Origin: Streptomyces asiaticus
GTDB taxonomy: Bacteria > Actinomycetota > Actinomycetes > Streptomycetales > Streptomycetaceae
NCBI RefSeq assembly: GCF_018138715.1
Contig: NZ_JAGSHX010000002.1
Span: 62,001-126,000 of the forward strand
Length of the DNA stretch: 64,000 bases
Reading direction: 5' to 3'
A program made the position numbers and the translations under genes. Of the stretch, positions 18,969 to 28,448 are shown in pieces (the stretch's first letter is position 1; every line of letters begins with the position of its first letter). The notes under the pieces were generated by a model. It was not told the origin of the DNA and ran no database searches. It was given only the letters and a program-made list of their open reading frames with translations.

Positions 18969-20109
18969 GGTTGTCCTTCGCATAGGCATGAGAGATGGAA
19001 ATGAGTTCATAGGCGTCGGCGCTCAAGTCGTTGGTGGAAGGGAACGCGATGAGCGCGGCAGAGAACGCGGTATGGGGCGGCTCGATGGCCGGCTTCAGAA
19101 CCAGTGCTTGGGCGATGTGCCGGGCGAGTTGATCGGCTGGACCGTGAGCTAGGTCAGCTTCAGGCGCGACCTGGGCCAGGTAGGGGCTCAGGCGCACCAG
19201 TCCGTCGCGGCATTCGATAAGTCGACGATAGAACCGCGCGTGAGTACGGCGGAGCCGGAAGCGATTCCGCCAGGAATGGGTCGGTTCCCGGTTGAGAATG
19301 ACTTCGGGGTAGGTAGTGGCGAGGGCGGTCCACAGCGGAGTGAGCGCACGGTGCATGCGGCGGTAGTGCACGACCGACTGCAAGTGGGCGATGAATTGCA
19401 CTCCGGCTGAGTAGAGGACACCGATCAGGACCATACCCAGGGCTCCATCGGTCATGGACCAGTTGACCGTATTGAACACCTGATGTGATCCGGGTGCGTC
19501 GATGCGCAGGTATACCCAGACCACACGGTTGACCGACGTGATCGCTAGGCAGGCCAGGCCGAGTGCCATGATTTGTAAACCGACAGCCAGGTGCATGGTG
19601 GCCATGCGCGCGTAGCGCAGCGCCCATAACCCTGAGGTCAGATAGGCGTAGACGAAGTAGGCGTTGCCAGTGATGTAGAACCAGGCGACGGGCGGCTGTG
19701 CCATGTCCGGGGTGTTCAACGTGTGACCCCGCAGGGCTCCGGGTGTGGCGGCCATGGTGATGACCAGAGCGATCAGGACACAGGTGAGGAGGCCGATGTT
19801 GATCCCCACTTATCGCCGGTAGTGGGCCGTTGTGCCGGGCGTGGAGGAGACGAAGAACAAGATGAGCGCGCTCAGCCCCGACATGAATACCGCGTTGAAA
19901 GTGACCTTGCCGACGCCAACTCCTGTGAGCGCGTCAACTGCACTGTTGGGCCCTGGGAAACTGAGGATTTGGCCGATGGCCAGCAGGAGCAGGCAGGTGA
20001 CCAGGGTCCGCAGGACCCGATCGTGCGGGGCGCGTGCCAGGTCGATGATCTTCCATAACGCCCCTATGATCAGCATGATGGTCACGGGTTGCTGGAAGAT
20101 TACGTCCAC
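18943..20109 (-). pseudogene. polytopic membrane protein (MAB_1171c/DUF6545-like), split by in-frame TAA
   Basis: GTG 20109 overlaps the metallopeptidase stop. The first 99 codons encode about three helices (VTIMLIIGALWKIIDLARAP...), then TAA at 19812-19810 stops the frame. The very next codon is GTG, and the same frame continues for 288 residues with four more helices and a cytoplasmic tail (HRALTPLWTALATTYPEVIL) ending at 18943. Size and layout match the intact homologue at 29561-30733. The simplest reading is one nonsense mutation; restart at the adjacent GTG could still make a shorter protein. Named by family resemblance recalled from Streptomyces annotations. Confidence 0.75.
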
Positions 20110-20621
20110 CCCCAACGGGGATTGAGCGCGGAACGCAGCGGTCCAAGAGAATCGACTTCGGGGGTGCGGGGGGTGATGTAGTCGATGACTACTGCCCACT
20201 CTTGGATGATGGTTGCTACCAGTTCGGCCTCGCGCTCGTAGTCTTCGGTGTAGCAGGTGCGGCGGAGCTCTCGGGTGATCAAGGTGCTTGGGTCATCCGT
20301 GCCCGGGCCGGGATTCTCTTCGCCCAGATTTCCGCTATCCTGATGATCGGCTAGGATGTGGCCGACCTCATGCAGGATGATGTGGTCTTGGTGTACGCGA
20401 GTGGTTTCCTTTTGATAGAAGAGCGCGTCCTCGCCTGGGCGGGACATCCACACCCCGAATGGTCCGGGAATGGGTGGCGTCCAGGGAATTAATCGGATTG
20501 GTTTGCCTCGATGCTCACCTAGTCTGCGGCATAACTCATCCACCCACAGCGGAGGCTGAACATCGAGGTGGCGTAACAGGCGTCTGCAGTGGCGGCGGAG
20601 CTCGCGTTCGCGTACAGCCAC
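20100..20621 (-). CDS. ImmA/IrrE-family metallopeptidase
   Basis: This is a 173-residue protein with the zinc-protease motif HEVGH (about residues 84-88) preceded by TTRVHQDHIIL, and an EREAELVA helix supplying the third ligand, as in ImmA/IrrE proteases. These enzymes cleave partner XRE repressors. The XRE remnant gene ends 17 bp upstream and the membrane-protein gene overlaps its end. It has the same length and layout as the second copy at 29050-29571. A TTA leucine codon occurs in PIRLIPW. Confidence 0.88.
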   Translation of the reverse strand: MAVRERELRRHCRRLLRHLDVQPPLWVDELCRRLGEHRGKPIRLIPWTPPIPGPFGVWMSRPGEDALFYQKETTRVHQDHIILHEVGHILADHQDSGNLGEENPGPGTDDPSTLITRELRRTCYTEDYEREAELVATIIQEWAVVIDYITPRTPEVDSLGPLRSALNPRWGWT

Positions 20622-20638
20622 GATGTCCTTTCGTATGG

Positions 20639-20957
20639 TTAAGAGCTGGGATCGGTGGTTCTGTCCTGATCGAGTACTTCGATCATCTTGAGGAGCTGCT
20701 CGCGCATTGCTGGCGTCATCGCGCCTGCTCTCATCGCGATCATCCGTACTTGGTGACTGGCGAGTCGCTGCCGCAACAACTCGTCCTCGGGGTCTTCCAG
20801 TGCAACCAGTTGCTGGACTGTGATCGGCGAGGATCCAGGTGTGCGGTTGTTGTCGAAGAACTTCGCCAGGCCCTCCAGTACGCTCAGCGTCGGGTTTGTG
20901 TGTGATCCGTTGCGCAGCATAGCCAGATAACTCCGCGACAGCGTTCGGGCCCTACCC
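20639..20957 (-). pseudogene. XRE-family regulator, 5' end removed by IS4-family element
   Basis: The frame enters from the IS border as WGRARTLSRSYLAMLRNGSH, the second half of a Cro/CI-type helix-turn-helix, then PTLSVLEGLAKFF and a regulatory tail (VRMIAMRAGAMTPAMREQLL) to the stop at 20639. The first helix and start codon are missing. The tail parallels the intact XRE protein at 28449 (IRSLALRAEGLSPASL). Loss of the DNA-binding head would leave the downstream protease operon without its repressor. Confidence 0.78.
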
Positions 20958-22753
20958 CAAGGCCGGGTAGTTAGCGTTTTCGCAGCTCATGCAAGTGAGG
21001 CTGGGGACCACGCTGTTGCGGCGTAGAGGCCGGGGCCAAGTTTGTGGATGAGGCCGATGGAGGCCCATCGATTCAGTTGTCTGTACATGGTTTCCAGGGT
21101 GACATCGCCGAAGTAGGCGGCGATGTCACGGGGTTGCCACAGACGCGTGGGGTCTTCCTGGAGCAGGGCCAGGATGCGGTGTCGGCGTCGTGCGGAAGGA
21201 GTGGCGTGTCGGTCGTCCCGGGAGGCCGTGGGCGGTGCGGGTTGATCCACGGGTTCGAGGACGGTGACGTCGAGGCGGGTGACGGTGTGGCTTGTGCTGG
21301 GCCGGCCGTCGGCGTGGCGCTCGCTGTAGCGGGACATCGGTGATTTGACCTTGCGGGTGCTGACCCGTTGCCGGCGGGGCGGGAGCAGACCGGTCAGGAT
21401 CCGACGGCCGATCATCCCGAGGAGGGTGTCCCGATCGGTGTCCACGGGGATGATGCCGTTGGCCTGGATTACCTGGTCGCGGGCGGTGTGGAGCGTGATG
21501 CTGAAACAGCAGCGGTCCGGGCCGGTGCCGGGGAGGGACCCGGCGGCACCGACCATCACGGTGCGCAGAGCCTGGTAGAGCGTGAGCAGTGACCACATCT
21601 CCTGCTCGATGCCTGCCGGGTCGCCCGAGCGCAGGTTGCGGCCGTTCATGATGGTGTGGCGGAGCGCGTAGTACGCCGATTCGTGTTCCCACCGCTGGTG
21701 ATAGAGGCCCACCAGAGCGGTGGCCGGGTAACGGCGGGCGTCGGTGAGGGTGGTGACCAGTCGGTAGGACCCGGTGAAGGATCTACCGTCCGCGCAGGTC
21801 ACGGCGATCTGTGCGTCGATGATCCTCACTTTCACGGTGCCGATCACCGACAGGTAGGAGCCGTCAGCGAGGCGGGTGAGGACCGGCGTGCGCCGGTTGC
21901 TGCGGAGCCGGCCCAGGACCTGGGCGCCTGTCTCCGTGACCGCCGCGAGGAAGGCGTTGCTGTCGAACCCTTTGTCCCACAGCACCAGCATGTCCGGCCG
22001 CAGCAGGTGCAGCAGTCGGCCGGCGCAGCTCGTCTCGCCCTCGGCGGTAGGGCCGAACACCGCGCCGACCAGAGCCCGGGTGCCGGTCTCGACCAGCGTC
22101 ATCACCTCCAGCGTCGGATAGCCATGATGCGAAGTCCTGCCCAGCCAGGCTCGGTTGCGCTCGGAATCGGGAACCCTCAGCGAACTGCAGCCGTCGAACG
22201 ACACCATCCGGTACGAACCGAAACGCACCCCTGGCGTCGTCGGCCGGGCCAGCAACCCGGCCAGCACCTCGAACAACGCCCGCACCGGCGCGCTGCCAAT
22301 CCGCCGGCGCAGATCACGCAACGCCTTTGCCGACGGACAGACCACCGGCATCCCGGACAGACCCGCGGTCAGCTTGTCCCAGACAAGGCGATAGCCGACC
22401 TCAGGGAACAGGCACATCGCCAGCAAGAAGTACACCCCGACCCGCGATGGAAGATCACGCAGCCGCTGCTGCACCGTCCTCGTCTCCGCAAGGACCGCGT
22501 CCACCAGCTCAAATGGCACGACCGCCGTCAGCTCCCCCAGATGCCCAGGAGCGAACCGGCCTCCGGCCACGGTGACCGTTCGGGTGATGGCCGTCAGCCC
22601 AGACGGCAGGACACAATGACGGGGCAACGGAGCTCCTTCGGGACAAGCTGTCTTGGTCGACTGCCTGTACCAACGAGCTCCGTTGCTCTGCGTCGGGAAT
22701 CCTTCAACTCACTTGCGTGACCTGCGATAACGCTAACTACCCGGCCTTGGGCG
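20955..22753 (-). mobile_element. IS4-family insertion sequence
   Basis: Near-perfect ~44-bp inverted repeats bound the element: CCCAAGGCCGGGTAGTTAGC begins the left copy (20956 on) and its complement ends the right copy (to about 22752), both continuing inward to GCAAGTGAG with about four mismatches. It contains one transposase gene. It separates the truncated XRE gene from a truncated integrase gene. I saw no target duplication. Confidence 0.8.
20987..22627 (-). CDS. IS4-family transposase with C-terminal wHTH extension
   Basis: The 546-residue protein has an IS4 N-terminal domain (RDLPSRVGVYFLLAMCLFPE), the DDE residues in MVSFDGCSSL, LWDKGFDSN, and the Y-2-R-3-E signature YHQRWEHESAYY. 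An extra C-terminal ~110 residues end in a winged-helix-like segment (PRDIAAYFGDVTLETMYRQLNRW), unusual for a plain DDE transposase. The start is GTG 22627. The reading frame is intact, so the element may still be active. Confidence 0.88.
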   Translation of the reverse strand: MPRHCVLPSGLTAITRTVTVAGGRFAPGHLGELTAVVPFELVDAVLAETRTVQQRLRDLPSRVGVYFLLAMCLFPEVGYRLVWDKLTAGLSGMPVVCPSAKALRDLRRRIGSAPVRALFEVLAGLLARPTTPGVRFGSYRMVSFDGCSSLRVPDSERNRAWLGRTSHHGYPTLEVMTLVETGTRALVGAVFGPTAEGETSCAGRLLHLLRPDMLVLWDKGFDSNAFLAAVTETGAQVLGRLRSNRRTPVLTRLADGSYLSVIGTVKVRIIDAQIAVTCADGRSFTGSYRLVTTLTDARRYPATALVGLYHQRWEHESAYYALRHTIMNGRNLRSGDPAGIEQEMWSLLTLYQALRTVMVGAAGSLPGTGPDRCCFSITLHTARDQVIQANGIIPVDTDRDTLLGMIGRRILTGLLPPRRQRVSTRKVKSPMSRYSERHADGRPSTSHTVTRLDVTVLEPVDQPAPPTASRDDRHATPSARRRHRILALLQEDPTRLWQPRDIAAYFGDVTLETMYRQLNRWASIGLIHKLGPGLYAATAWSPASLA

Positions 22754-22904
22754 AAGCCCCGTACTCGGCCAGCCCGCGGGCGTAGGCATCGATCGTGCGA
22801 GGCGCACGTCCGAGATCCGTCCAGATCGTCAGCCAGGTCGCCGCCTGCTCGTACCGGCCGAGCACCGGCCACTTCTCCGTGAGCACCGTCGTGCCGCTCA
22901 ACAC
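22741..22904 (-). pseudogene. phage-type integrase (tyrosine recombinase) N-terminal fragment
   Basis: From GTG 22904 the frame reads LSGTTVLTEKWPVLGRYEQA, then DLGRAPRTIDAYARGLAEYG, the SAM-like core-binding start of phage integrases, and is cut by the IS4 terminus. About 50 codons remain; the catalytic domain is not found elsewhere in the window. It suggests that an integrated element once occupied this area. Confidence 0.6.
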
Positions 22905-22944
22905 ATCTCCCAAGTCCGTGGTTGTACCGGAGAGACATGATCAC

Positions 22945-23043
22945 CCCGGCAGATTCCACGTAACTTTTAAGTACCTCAAACGCCAGGGGTACGGGCGGGC
23001 CAACTTCGACCTCCTCCGGCGCCGTGTTCTGCATACCCCATAA
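22945..23043 (+). pseudogene. transposase C-terminal tail (possibly ISL3-like)
   Basis: The plus strand reads FHVTFKYLKRQGYGRANFDL, then LRRRVLHTP and a stop at 23043. The pattern LKRQxYGRAxFxLLRxRVL is familiar from ISL3-type transposase ends. Only about 30 codons survive. Confidence 0.45.
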
Positions 23044-23104
23044 GCCGATCACGCTCGGTCATCCCGAAAAGTTGATCAGAGCCGTTCGAAGAGGCCGTTG
23101 ACAG

Positions 23105-23503
23105 TACGTCTGCACCTTCATCGCCGACCGGCCCATCCGGTCCCTGAAGGACAAGATTCGTGCCCTGACACACAGGTTGTCGCAACAGCCACCCAGGGAC
23201 GTGCTGAGACGGCTCAACCGGATCATGCGCGGCTGGTCCAACTACTTCAGATACGCAGTCGCCAAGAGCACCATGCAAACCCTCGCCATTTTCGTCTGGC
23301 GACGGGTTGCTCGGTGGTGGATGCGGCTGCACCGCTGGAGCTGGACCGACCTGCGAAGGCACCTCACCGACCACACCGGCCGGTGGCAAATTCCTTCGTC
23401 AGACGGGATCGAACTGTTCAACCTCGGCCGGGTGCCAACCGAGCGATACCGGTACCGCGGCAACAAGATCCCAAACCCCTGGACCTTGGCCAACCACGCC
23501 TGA
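23105..23503 (+). pseudogene. group II intron maturase C-terminal fragment
   Basis: The open frame from 23105 reads ADRPIRSLKDKIRALT, LRRLNRIMRGWSNYFRYAVA (the maturase GIIM signature) and WSWTDLRRHLTDHTGRW before the stop at 23503. The RT domain is absent, so the copy is 5'-truncated. It belongs to a different intron class from the one at 15.2 kb, judged by sequence. It is followed by its own domain V. Confidence 0.8.
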
Positions 23504-23516
23504 CGGCAGAGACCGT

Positions 23517-23612
23517 GGAGAGCCCGGTGCGTGGAAACGCGCACGCCGGGTTCGGCGAGCGGCCCGCAGAAACGGACCGGTGGCAACACCGGCACCGCGC
23601 TGCGGGCCGACT
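23517..23612 (+). ncRNA. group II intron domains V and VI (fragmentary intron)
   Basis: GAGCCCGGTGCGTGGAAACG at 23519-23538 begins a domain V hairpin closed by CACGCCGGGTTCGG near 23554. A second hairpin (GGCCCGCAG...CTGCGGGCC) to about 23607 is domain VI, and the intron should end near CTCAACC at 23606-23612. The following bases resume a transposase frame. Confidence 0.7.
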
Positions 23613-24051
23613 CAACCACCCCGGCGCCCAGTTGCGCTTCACCGACCTCGACGGCAACCGGCTCACCTGCTTCGCCACCAACACGAAAGGCGGCCAGCTC
23701 GCCGACCTGGAACTGCGTCACCGCCGACGGGCCCGCTGCGAGGACCGCATCCGAAACGCCCGCGACACCGGCCTGCGCAACCTGCCCCTGCACGACACCG
23801 CCCAGAACCGGATCTGGCTGGAGATCGTCTCCCTCGCACTCGACCTCCTCGCCTGGATGCCGATGCTCGCGCTGACCGGCGACACCCGCCGCTGGGAACC
23901 CCAAAAGCTCCGCCTGCGACTGTTCTCCGCCGCCGCCCAGCTCGTGAACACCGGACGCCGCCACTGGCTCCGCCTGCCCGCCCGATGGCCCTGGACCGAC
24001 GTCATCACCCACGCAATCCACCGGCTCCACACCCTGCCCAACCCTGGCTGA
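23613..24051 (+). pseudogene. IS1380-family transposase C-terminal half
   Basis: Directly after the intron the frame reads HPGAQLRFTDLDGNRLTCFA, then GGQLADLELRHRRRARCEDR and NLPLHDTAQNRIWLEIVSLA, ending at 24051. These are the C-terminal core blocks of IS1380-type transposases. The N-terminal half lies nowhere in the window, so intron insertion plus a deletion removed it. The IS end is probably near 24226, after CAAGGCTAG. Confidence 0.75.
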
Positions 24052-24231
24052 CCAGCTACTTCAACCGTCTCGACGACCCGCACCACCACACCGGTGAAGT
24101 GGAACCCGGCGCCCACCCGACGCGACAGCCGGGCCCTCAACCTGTCCCGGCACCGAAGAGACCGAACCACACAAACACAGAGCCCCCGTCAGCAAGCTGC
24201 CGGGGACTCATGAACGATCAAGGCTAGCGCA

Positions 24232-24957
24232 TCACCCCGAGCCGAAGCGGAATCCGACGCCGCGGACAGTGACGATCCAGCCGCTGGACCCGAGTTTGTT
24301 CCGCAGACTACTGACATGGGTGTCGAGGGTCCGACGGGACCACGAATCACCCCAGATCCGCTGCATAAGCTGCTTGCGCGGGATGACGTTCCCGGGATCG
24401 GACGCTAGGGCGTGCAACAGATCGAACTCCTTGCGTGTGATATCGATTCGATGCCCGTCGAGGGTGACTTCACGCAAGGCGGCGTCTATATGCAATCGGC
24501 CGTGCGAGATGGCCTGCGGAGACAGCGAGCGTGGACGGAGACGACGCATCACCGCGTCCACGCGTGCCATCAGTTCACGAGACCCATAGGGCTTGACAAT
24601 GTAGTCGTCAGCGCCGGCTTGGAAACTGAGGACGCAGTCGGGTTCGGCGCCACGGGATCCGATCGCTATGATGGGAACATCACACAAGGACCGGATGATG
24701 CGGCAGACCTCGACGCCGTCCATGTCTGGCAACTCGAGGTTCAGCAGTACCAGTTCAGCATCCTGGTAGAACTGGAGAGCAGCACTTCCCGTTCCAACGT
24801 CGTCCACATCGTGTCCGCGACGTTGTAACTGCTCCCTCAATGGATCCTTACCGTGGGCATCAGGCTCGACAATGAGAACACGCCAAGTCGGAGCCGTGCC
24901 CCAGGGCTTCTGTGGCAGCGTCGGTGCCTCGGGAGCGGGTGTCAGGTATTGAGTCAT
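24232..24957 (-). CDS. OmpR-family response regulator with Asn at the phospho-acceptor site
   Basis: The 241-residue protein has a receiver domain (VLIVEPDAHGK, about 27-37; IVKPYG near 118) and a C-terminal winged helix (LTRKEFDLLHALASDPG-type; RTLDTHVSSLRNKLG). The expected phospho-acceptor Asp is Asn73 (LVLLNLELPDMDG; codon AAC). No sensor kinase gene is adjacent. Such atypical receivers act without phosphorylation, so it may respond to a ligand or be constitutively active. Neighbours are IS remnants and a ParB/StrR-like gene. Confidence 0.9.
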   Translation of the reverse strand: MTQYLTPAPEAPTLPQKPWGTAPTWRVLIVEPDAHGKDPLREQLQRRGHDVDDVGTGSAALQFYQDAELVLLNLELPDMDGVEVCRIIRSLCDVPIIAIGSRGAEPDCVLSFQAGADDYIVKPYGSRELMARVDAVMRRLRPRSLSPQAISHGRLHIDAALREVTLDGHRIDITRKEFDLLHALASDPGNVIPRKQLMQRIWGDSWSRRTLDTHVSSLRNKLGSSGWIVTVRGVGFRFGSG

Positions 24958-25605
24958 CTATCTTCCCCCCATTATTCGCAGCTTTTGCACACTAAGTGCC
25001 TCCTATGTCCACTTCGACATGCCGCCGGCCGTGCTCTAGCCAGAACACCATGACCAACCGGTCCTGGTGTTGACACCAACCTTGCCGGAGGACTTCCACC
25101 TCGGCTATCAACCACGACCAGGCTGTGGAAGAAGGACGCTTCTTGCCGTCTGCCCCGCAGGTGAGGATGCCGCTGGAGAAACTCCCCGCCGTATCGGCAG
25201 ATGCCGTCCCAGCGGCTCCGTGAGCGCCTCCACGCATCCACGAAGGCGGCGCGCAGTCATTACGCCGCCACTCTGGTTGACCATGCGCCAGGGCCCATGC
25301 GACTGATTGACCGCGGTCCATGCCTTCGTCGTGGGGCCGAAGGCGCAAGCCGGGACAGGGCAAGTCAGAACAGTACGTCGGTTCAATACGTAACCCAGCC
25401 GCCCGGAAAGGTACAGCACGAGCACCGGACGGTCGCGCCATGTCTCATCGAAAGGGTGTAGGCCAGTTAACGCTCATATTCGCCGTTCACTTCGGGGCAC
25501 CGTCTCAAGTACAGGTTCAGCACTAGACGACGGGTCTGCTGCACGCGTAGGTGACAGTTGGCCACGCCGCCATTGCGATGCGTTCCAGTTCGTACTCGAT
25601 GGGCG
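24958..25605. other. 648-bp gap without a recognisable gene
   Basis: Short frames exist on both strands but none shows codon bias, a ribosome binding site or a domain. The region is less GC-skewed than its neighbours and is probably decayed sequence. The promoter of the response regulator (start 24957) should lie at its left edge. Confidence 0.4.
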
Positions 25606-26118
25606 TCAACCGGCGGACTGCTGCAGGGACCACTGCGGATGTGAGCGGATGATCCTCAACGCCGCCGCCGAGCGATCGGCGGTCGACAGTGACAGGCCAT
25701 GGGCCGTGTTGAGCCACACCGAAAGCACGAAGGCATCGCTCGTGCTGCCCTCGAAGAATTGGGCCTCGATGCTCTCCTGACCACGCAGCTCAGCGGCCCG
25801 TAATCGATGCATGCCATCGACCACGCGACGGGTGGCCCGATGCACCACAATAGGCGGCAACCTAGCACCCGATTCGGCGAGGGCCTTCACATAGTCGGTG
25901 TCTTCGCCGTCAACACGTGGCGAGTCGGACTCGAGAAGCAAATGGATGGGGACCAGCATCGCCTGCTCGCCAAGAATACCGCCCGCGTCGAGGAAAGGTG
26001 GGGAATTTTTTCCGACGTTCTGGGTGGCGGGGAAAGCCACACCTATGGGCTGCGCCGTGGGGTCCAGCCCACTGTCGCGTGGGGGCGCTGCGGCGGTCTG
26101 GCTGACTTGTCTCGACAT
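25606..26118 (-). CDS. short ParB/StrR-like regulator, C-terminally truncated
   Basis: From ATG 26118 (GGAGAT upstream) the 170-residue protein contains a ParB/Srx N-terminal fold: LPPIVVHRATRRVVDGMHRL with the GxHR-type motif as DGMHR, then EAQFFEGSTSDAFVLSVWLN and HGLSLSTADRSAAALRII. This matches StrR/NovG-type pathway activators, which are about twice as long. The frame stops after HPQWSLQQSAG, exactly where the family's helix-turn-helix should begin, so it is probably truncated by a frameshift or is a head-only derivative. Confidence 0.7.
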   Translation of the reverse strand: MSRQVSQTAAAPPRDSGLDPTAQPIGVAFPATQNVGKNSPPFLDAGGILGEQAMLVPIHLLLESDSPRVDGEDTDYVKALAESGARLPPIVVHRATRRVVDGMHRLRAAELRGQESIEAQFFEGSTSDAFVLSVWLNTAHGLSLSTADRSAAALRIIRSHPQWSLQQSAG

Positions 26119-26996
26119 CAGTATCTCCACGCTAAGAAAATTCCTCGGCTCTTCGGAAGTACTCGCCCCGGAAGGTGGCACCACTGACTTAGCACGCTCA
26201 GGACTCACGGGCGCCGGAAATCGAACCCAAGGACGGGCGATCCACTGGAACAATTGAATACAGAGACATCGCCATGCGCATCGGACGCAAGGTGCGTCCT
26301 CCCTACACAGGCGTTCAGCGAGTATTTCTGAAAATCGAATCCATCAAGGATTGCAGATAGCCTAGACCCACTGGTGCACATCGCAGGACACGCCTTTCCG
26401 CTCGCAGCACCGAGCCGCCCGGAGACGGTGGGCATGGTCTTCGGACAGCTGCCTCCCGTAACCGGCAACGCTCAGTTGCCGGGCCAGTCGCCTGGCAGTG
26501 GAACGTCTGACTCTGCAGGGGCGTGGGGACGTGCGCGACCCTCCTCTCCGTACCCCGAGGCGCTGGGTGACACCCCGCGCGGAACCGGACTAGAGCAATG
26601 AAGACTCACCGTAAGGCGAGGCATTGAGGTACCAGCGATGCGTTCACTGCAAGGTGCTCGACGAGCGGTGGCGCAGTTTGGCCACCCCCAGCCCTCTCAG
26701 CCAAACAAACCCATCGACGGTGCATCGTGCCGTCTCGCGCATCGTGTGCTGACACGTCGGTGCTCCCGCACCCCGTGCGCGGTGTGGCAACGAGTGCAAT
26801 ACACGGGTTGTGCGGCCCCGAGACGGCCTTGAACGCTACAGAGCGGACGGTATACCGTCAAGCCGTCCGCTCACAAGGACGGGTCGGATTCGCGCCAGGC
26901 ATTACGGCCGCTCTGTTGCACTGCTCGCCGCGTCCGCATGCTGCTAATCAGTTACTACCGTCATAAACACCCCTTCTCGCAGTGGTCTCTTGGAGC
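26119..26996. other. intergenic region with no recognisable gene
   Basis: About 880 bp separate the ParB-like gene and the transporter gene, which are divergent, so promoters for both must lie here. Several short ORFs are visible but none has family features or a good start. No operator was identified by eye. Confidence 0.4.
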
Positions 26997-28343
26997 ATGA
27001 TGCGTCGGACCTCGCGCACACCCACTGGACGACCCTGGCTGTCTCCCGCCCACAAGGCGGGACTCGCCGGCCTGGTGGGCACCACGGTCGAGTGGTACGA
27101 CTTCTTCATCTTCTCCACTGCATCCAGCCTGGTCTTCCCAAAATTGTTCTTTCCCGGAGCGCCGCAGGCCACAGGTCTGTTGGCATCGTTCGCGACGTTC
27201 TGGGTTGGCTTTCTGGGCCGCCCTGTCGGCGCGGCGCTATTCGGCCATTTCGGGGACCGGCTCGGACGAAAGCGCAGCCTGGTGGCGACACTTATGCTCA
27301 TGGGGGCGGCTACTGCGGGCATCGGACTGCTGCCTAGTTACGACCAGGCGGGGATCACCGCTCCCGTGCTGCTGTGCATCCTGCGGCTCGTCCAAGGGAT
27401 CGCAGTGGGTGGCGAGTGGGGCGGCGCGGTGCTGCTGGCCGGTGAACACGCACCGCAGGGGCGCCGGGTGATTCTGACGGCCATGGTGCAGCAAGGGGCC
27501 CCGCTGGCCTCGATCCTGACCAGCGCGGTCTTCCTCCCGTTCTCGCGACTGGACGACGGCGAATTCTTGGCCTGGGGCTGGCGGGTTCCCTTCCTGCTCT
27601 CCACCGCCCTCATGGCCGTCGGCCTGGTCATACGACTGAAGGTGCCCGAATCCCCGGAGTTCGAGGGACTGTCGGCGCAGGAGTGGGTGGCGCCCGCTCC
27701 GGTGCGCGACGCCTTGCAGCGGCACTTCCCGAAGATGGCGGTGTGCGTCGGGGCCTGCGCCGTTCCGGTTGCCGGGACGTATCTGGCCGGCACCTTCGTG
27801 TTGTCCTGGGCGACCGTGCACATCGGCTTTCCCCGGGAGAAGGTTCTGGGCGTGGTGCTGTGCGCGGCTGTCGCCCGGTTCCTGGTCCAGCCCGTCGCTG
27901 CGATAGCCGCCCAACGCTTGGGGGTCGCACGGATCTGTGCCCTGGGGCTGGCTCTGTACTTGTTCGCGATTCCGGTCACCGTCCTAGCCTTGGGGAGCGG
28001 TTCGCTGGTCCGGATCGCGCTGGGGGTGTGCGCGTTGGAGTCCGCCAGCGCCGTCGTCTACGCGGTGATCGCCGCCCTGCTCGTCGATGCCTTCCCGGTC
28101 CAGGTGCGCTACACCGCGATCTCCTTAGCCCAGCAGTTGGCCGGTGTGCTGTTCGGGGGCACGGCGCCGGCCCTGGCCCAGACCCTGGTCGCGGCGGGGC
28201 ATGGCTCGCTGTGGCCGGTGGCGCTCTACCAAGCGTTCCTGGCCGTCCTGTCAGCCTCCTGCCTGCTGGCTCTGACGTTTGCCAGCCGCACTGCCACGGC
28301 AGCCGTTCACCCCCGCCGGGAGGTGGCCAATGCGCCAGAGTAG
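26997..28343 (+). CDS. MFS transporter, metabolite:H+ symporter (MHS/ShiA-ProP) type
   Basis: The ~448-residue protein has twelve predicted helices. GTTVEWYDFFIFSTASSLVF near the N terminus and GHFGDRLGRKRSL between helices 2 and 3 are the signatures of the MHS subfamily, which imports or exchanges organic acids, betaines or shikimate. The start is uncertain (ATG 26997 or 27000; TGGAG just upstream). It contains one TTA codon (ISLAQ near the C terminus). It lies upstream of the second XRE/ImmA/membrane cassette on the same strand, 105 bp away. Confidence 0.88.
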   Translation: MMRRTSRTPTGRPWLSPAHKAGLAGLVGTTVEWYDFFIFSTASSLVFPKLFFPGAPQATGLLASFATFWVGFLGRPVGAALFGHFGDRLGRKRSLVATLMLMGAATAGIGLLPSYDQAGITAPVLLCILRLVQGIAVGGEWGGAVLLAGEHAPQGRRVILTAMVQQGAPLASILTSAVFLPFSRLDDGEFLAWGWRVPFLLSTALMAVGLVIRLKVPESPEFEGLSAQEWVAPAPVRDALQRHFPKMAVCVGACAVPVAGTYLAGTFVLSWATVHIGFPREKVLGVVLCAAVARFLVQPVAAIAAQRLGVARICALGLALYLFAIPVTVLALGSGSLVRIALGVCALESASAVVYAVIAALLVDAFPVQVRYTAISLAQQLAGVLFGGTAPALAQTLVAAGHGSLWPVALYQAFLAVLSASCLLALTFASRTATAAVHPRREVANAPE

Positions 28344-28448
28344 TTTCCCTGGGGCAACGTCATTAGCCGCGCTAGACTCTCTCCCTCTTGGCAGACGCCG
28401 GGTTGGTTCCTGCCCCCGTTGGGAGACCTATGTTGGGAAGGGCGAGAG

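Noticed and set aside
21656..22720. 354-residue plus-strand frame
   Set aside because: It is antisense to the IS4 transposase and has no recognisable features.
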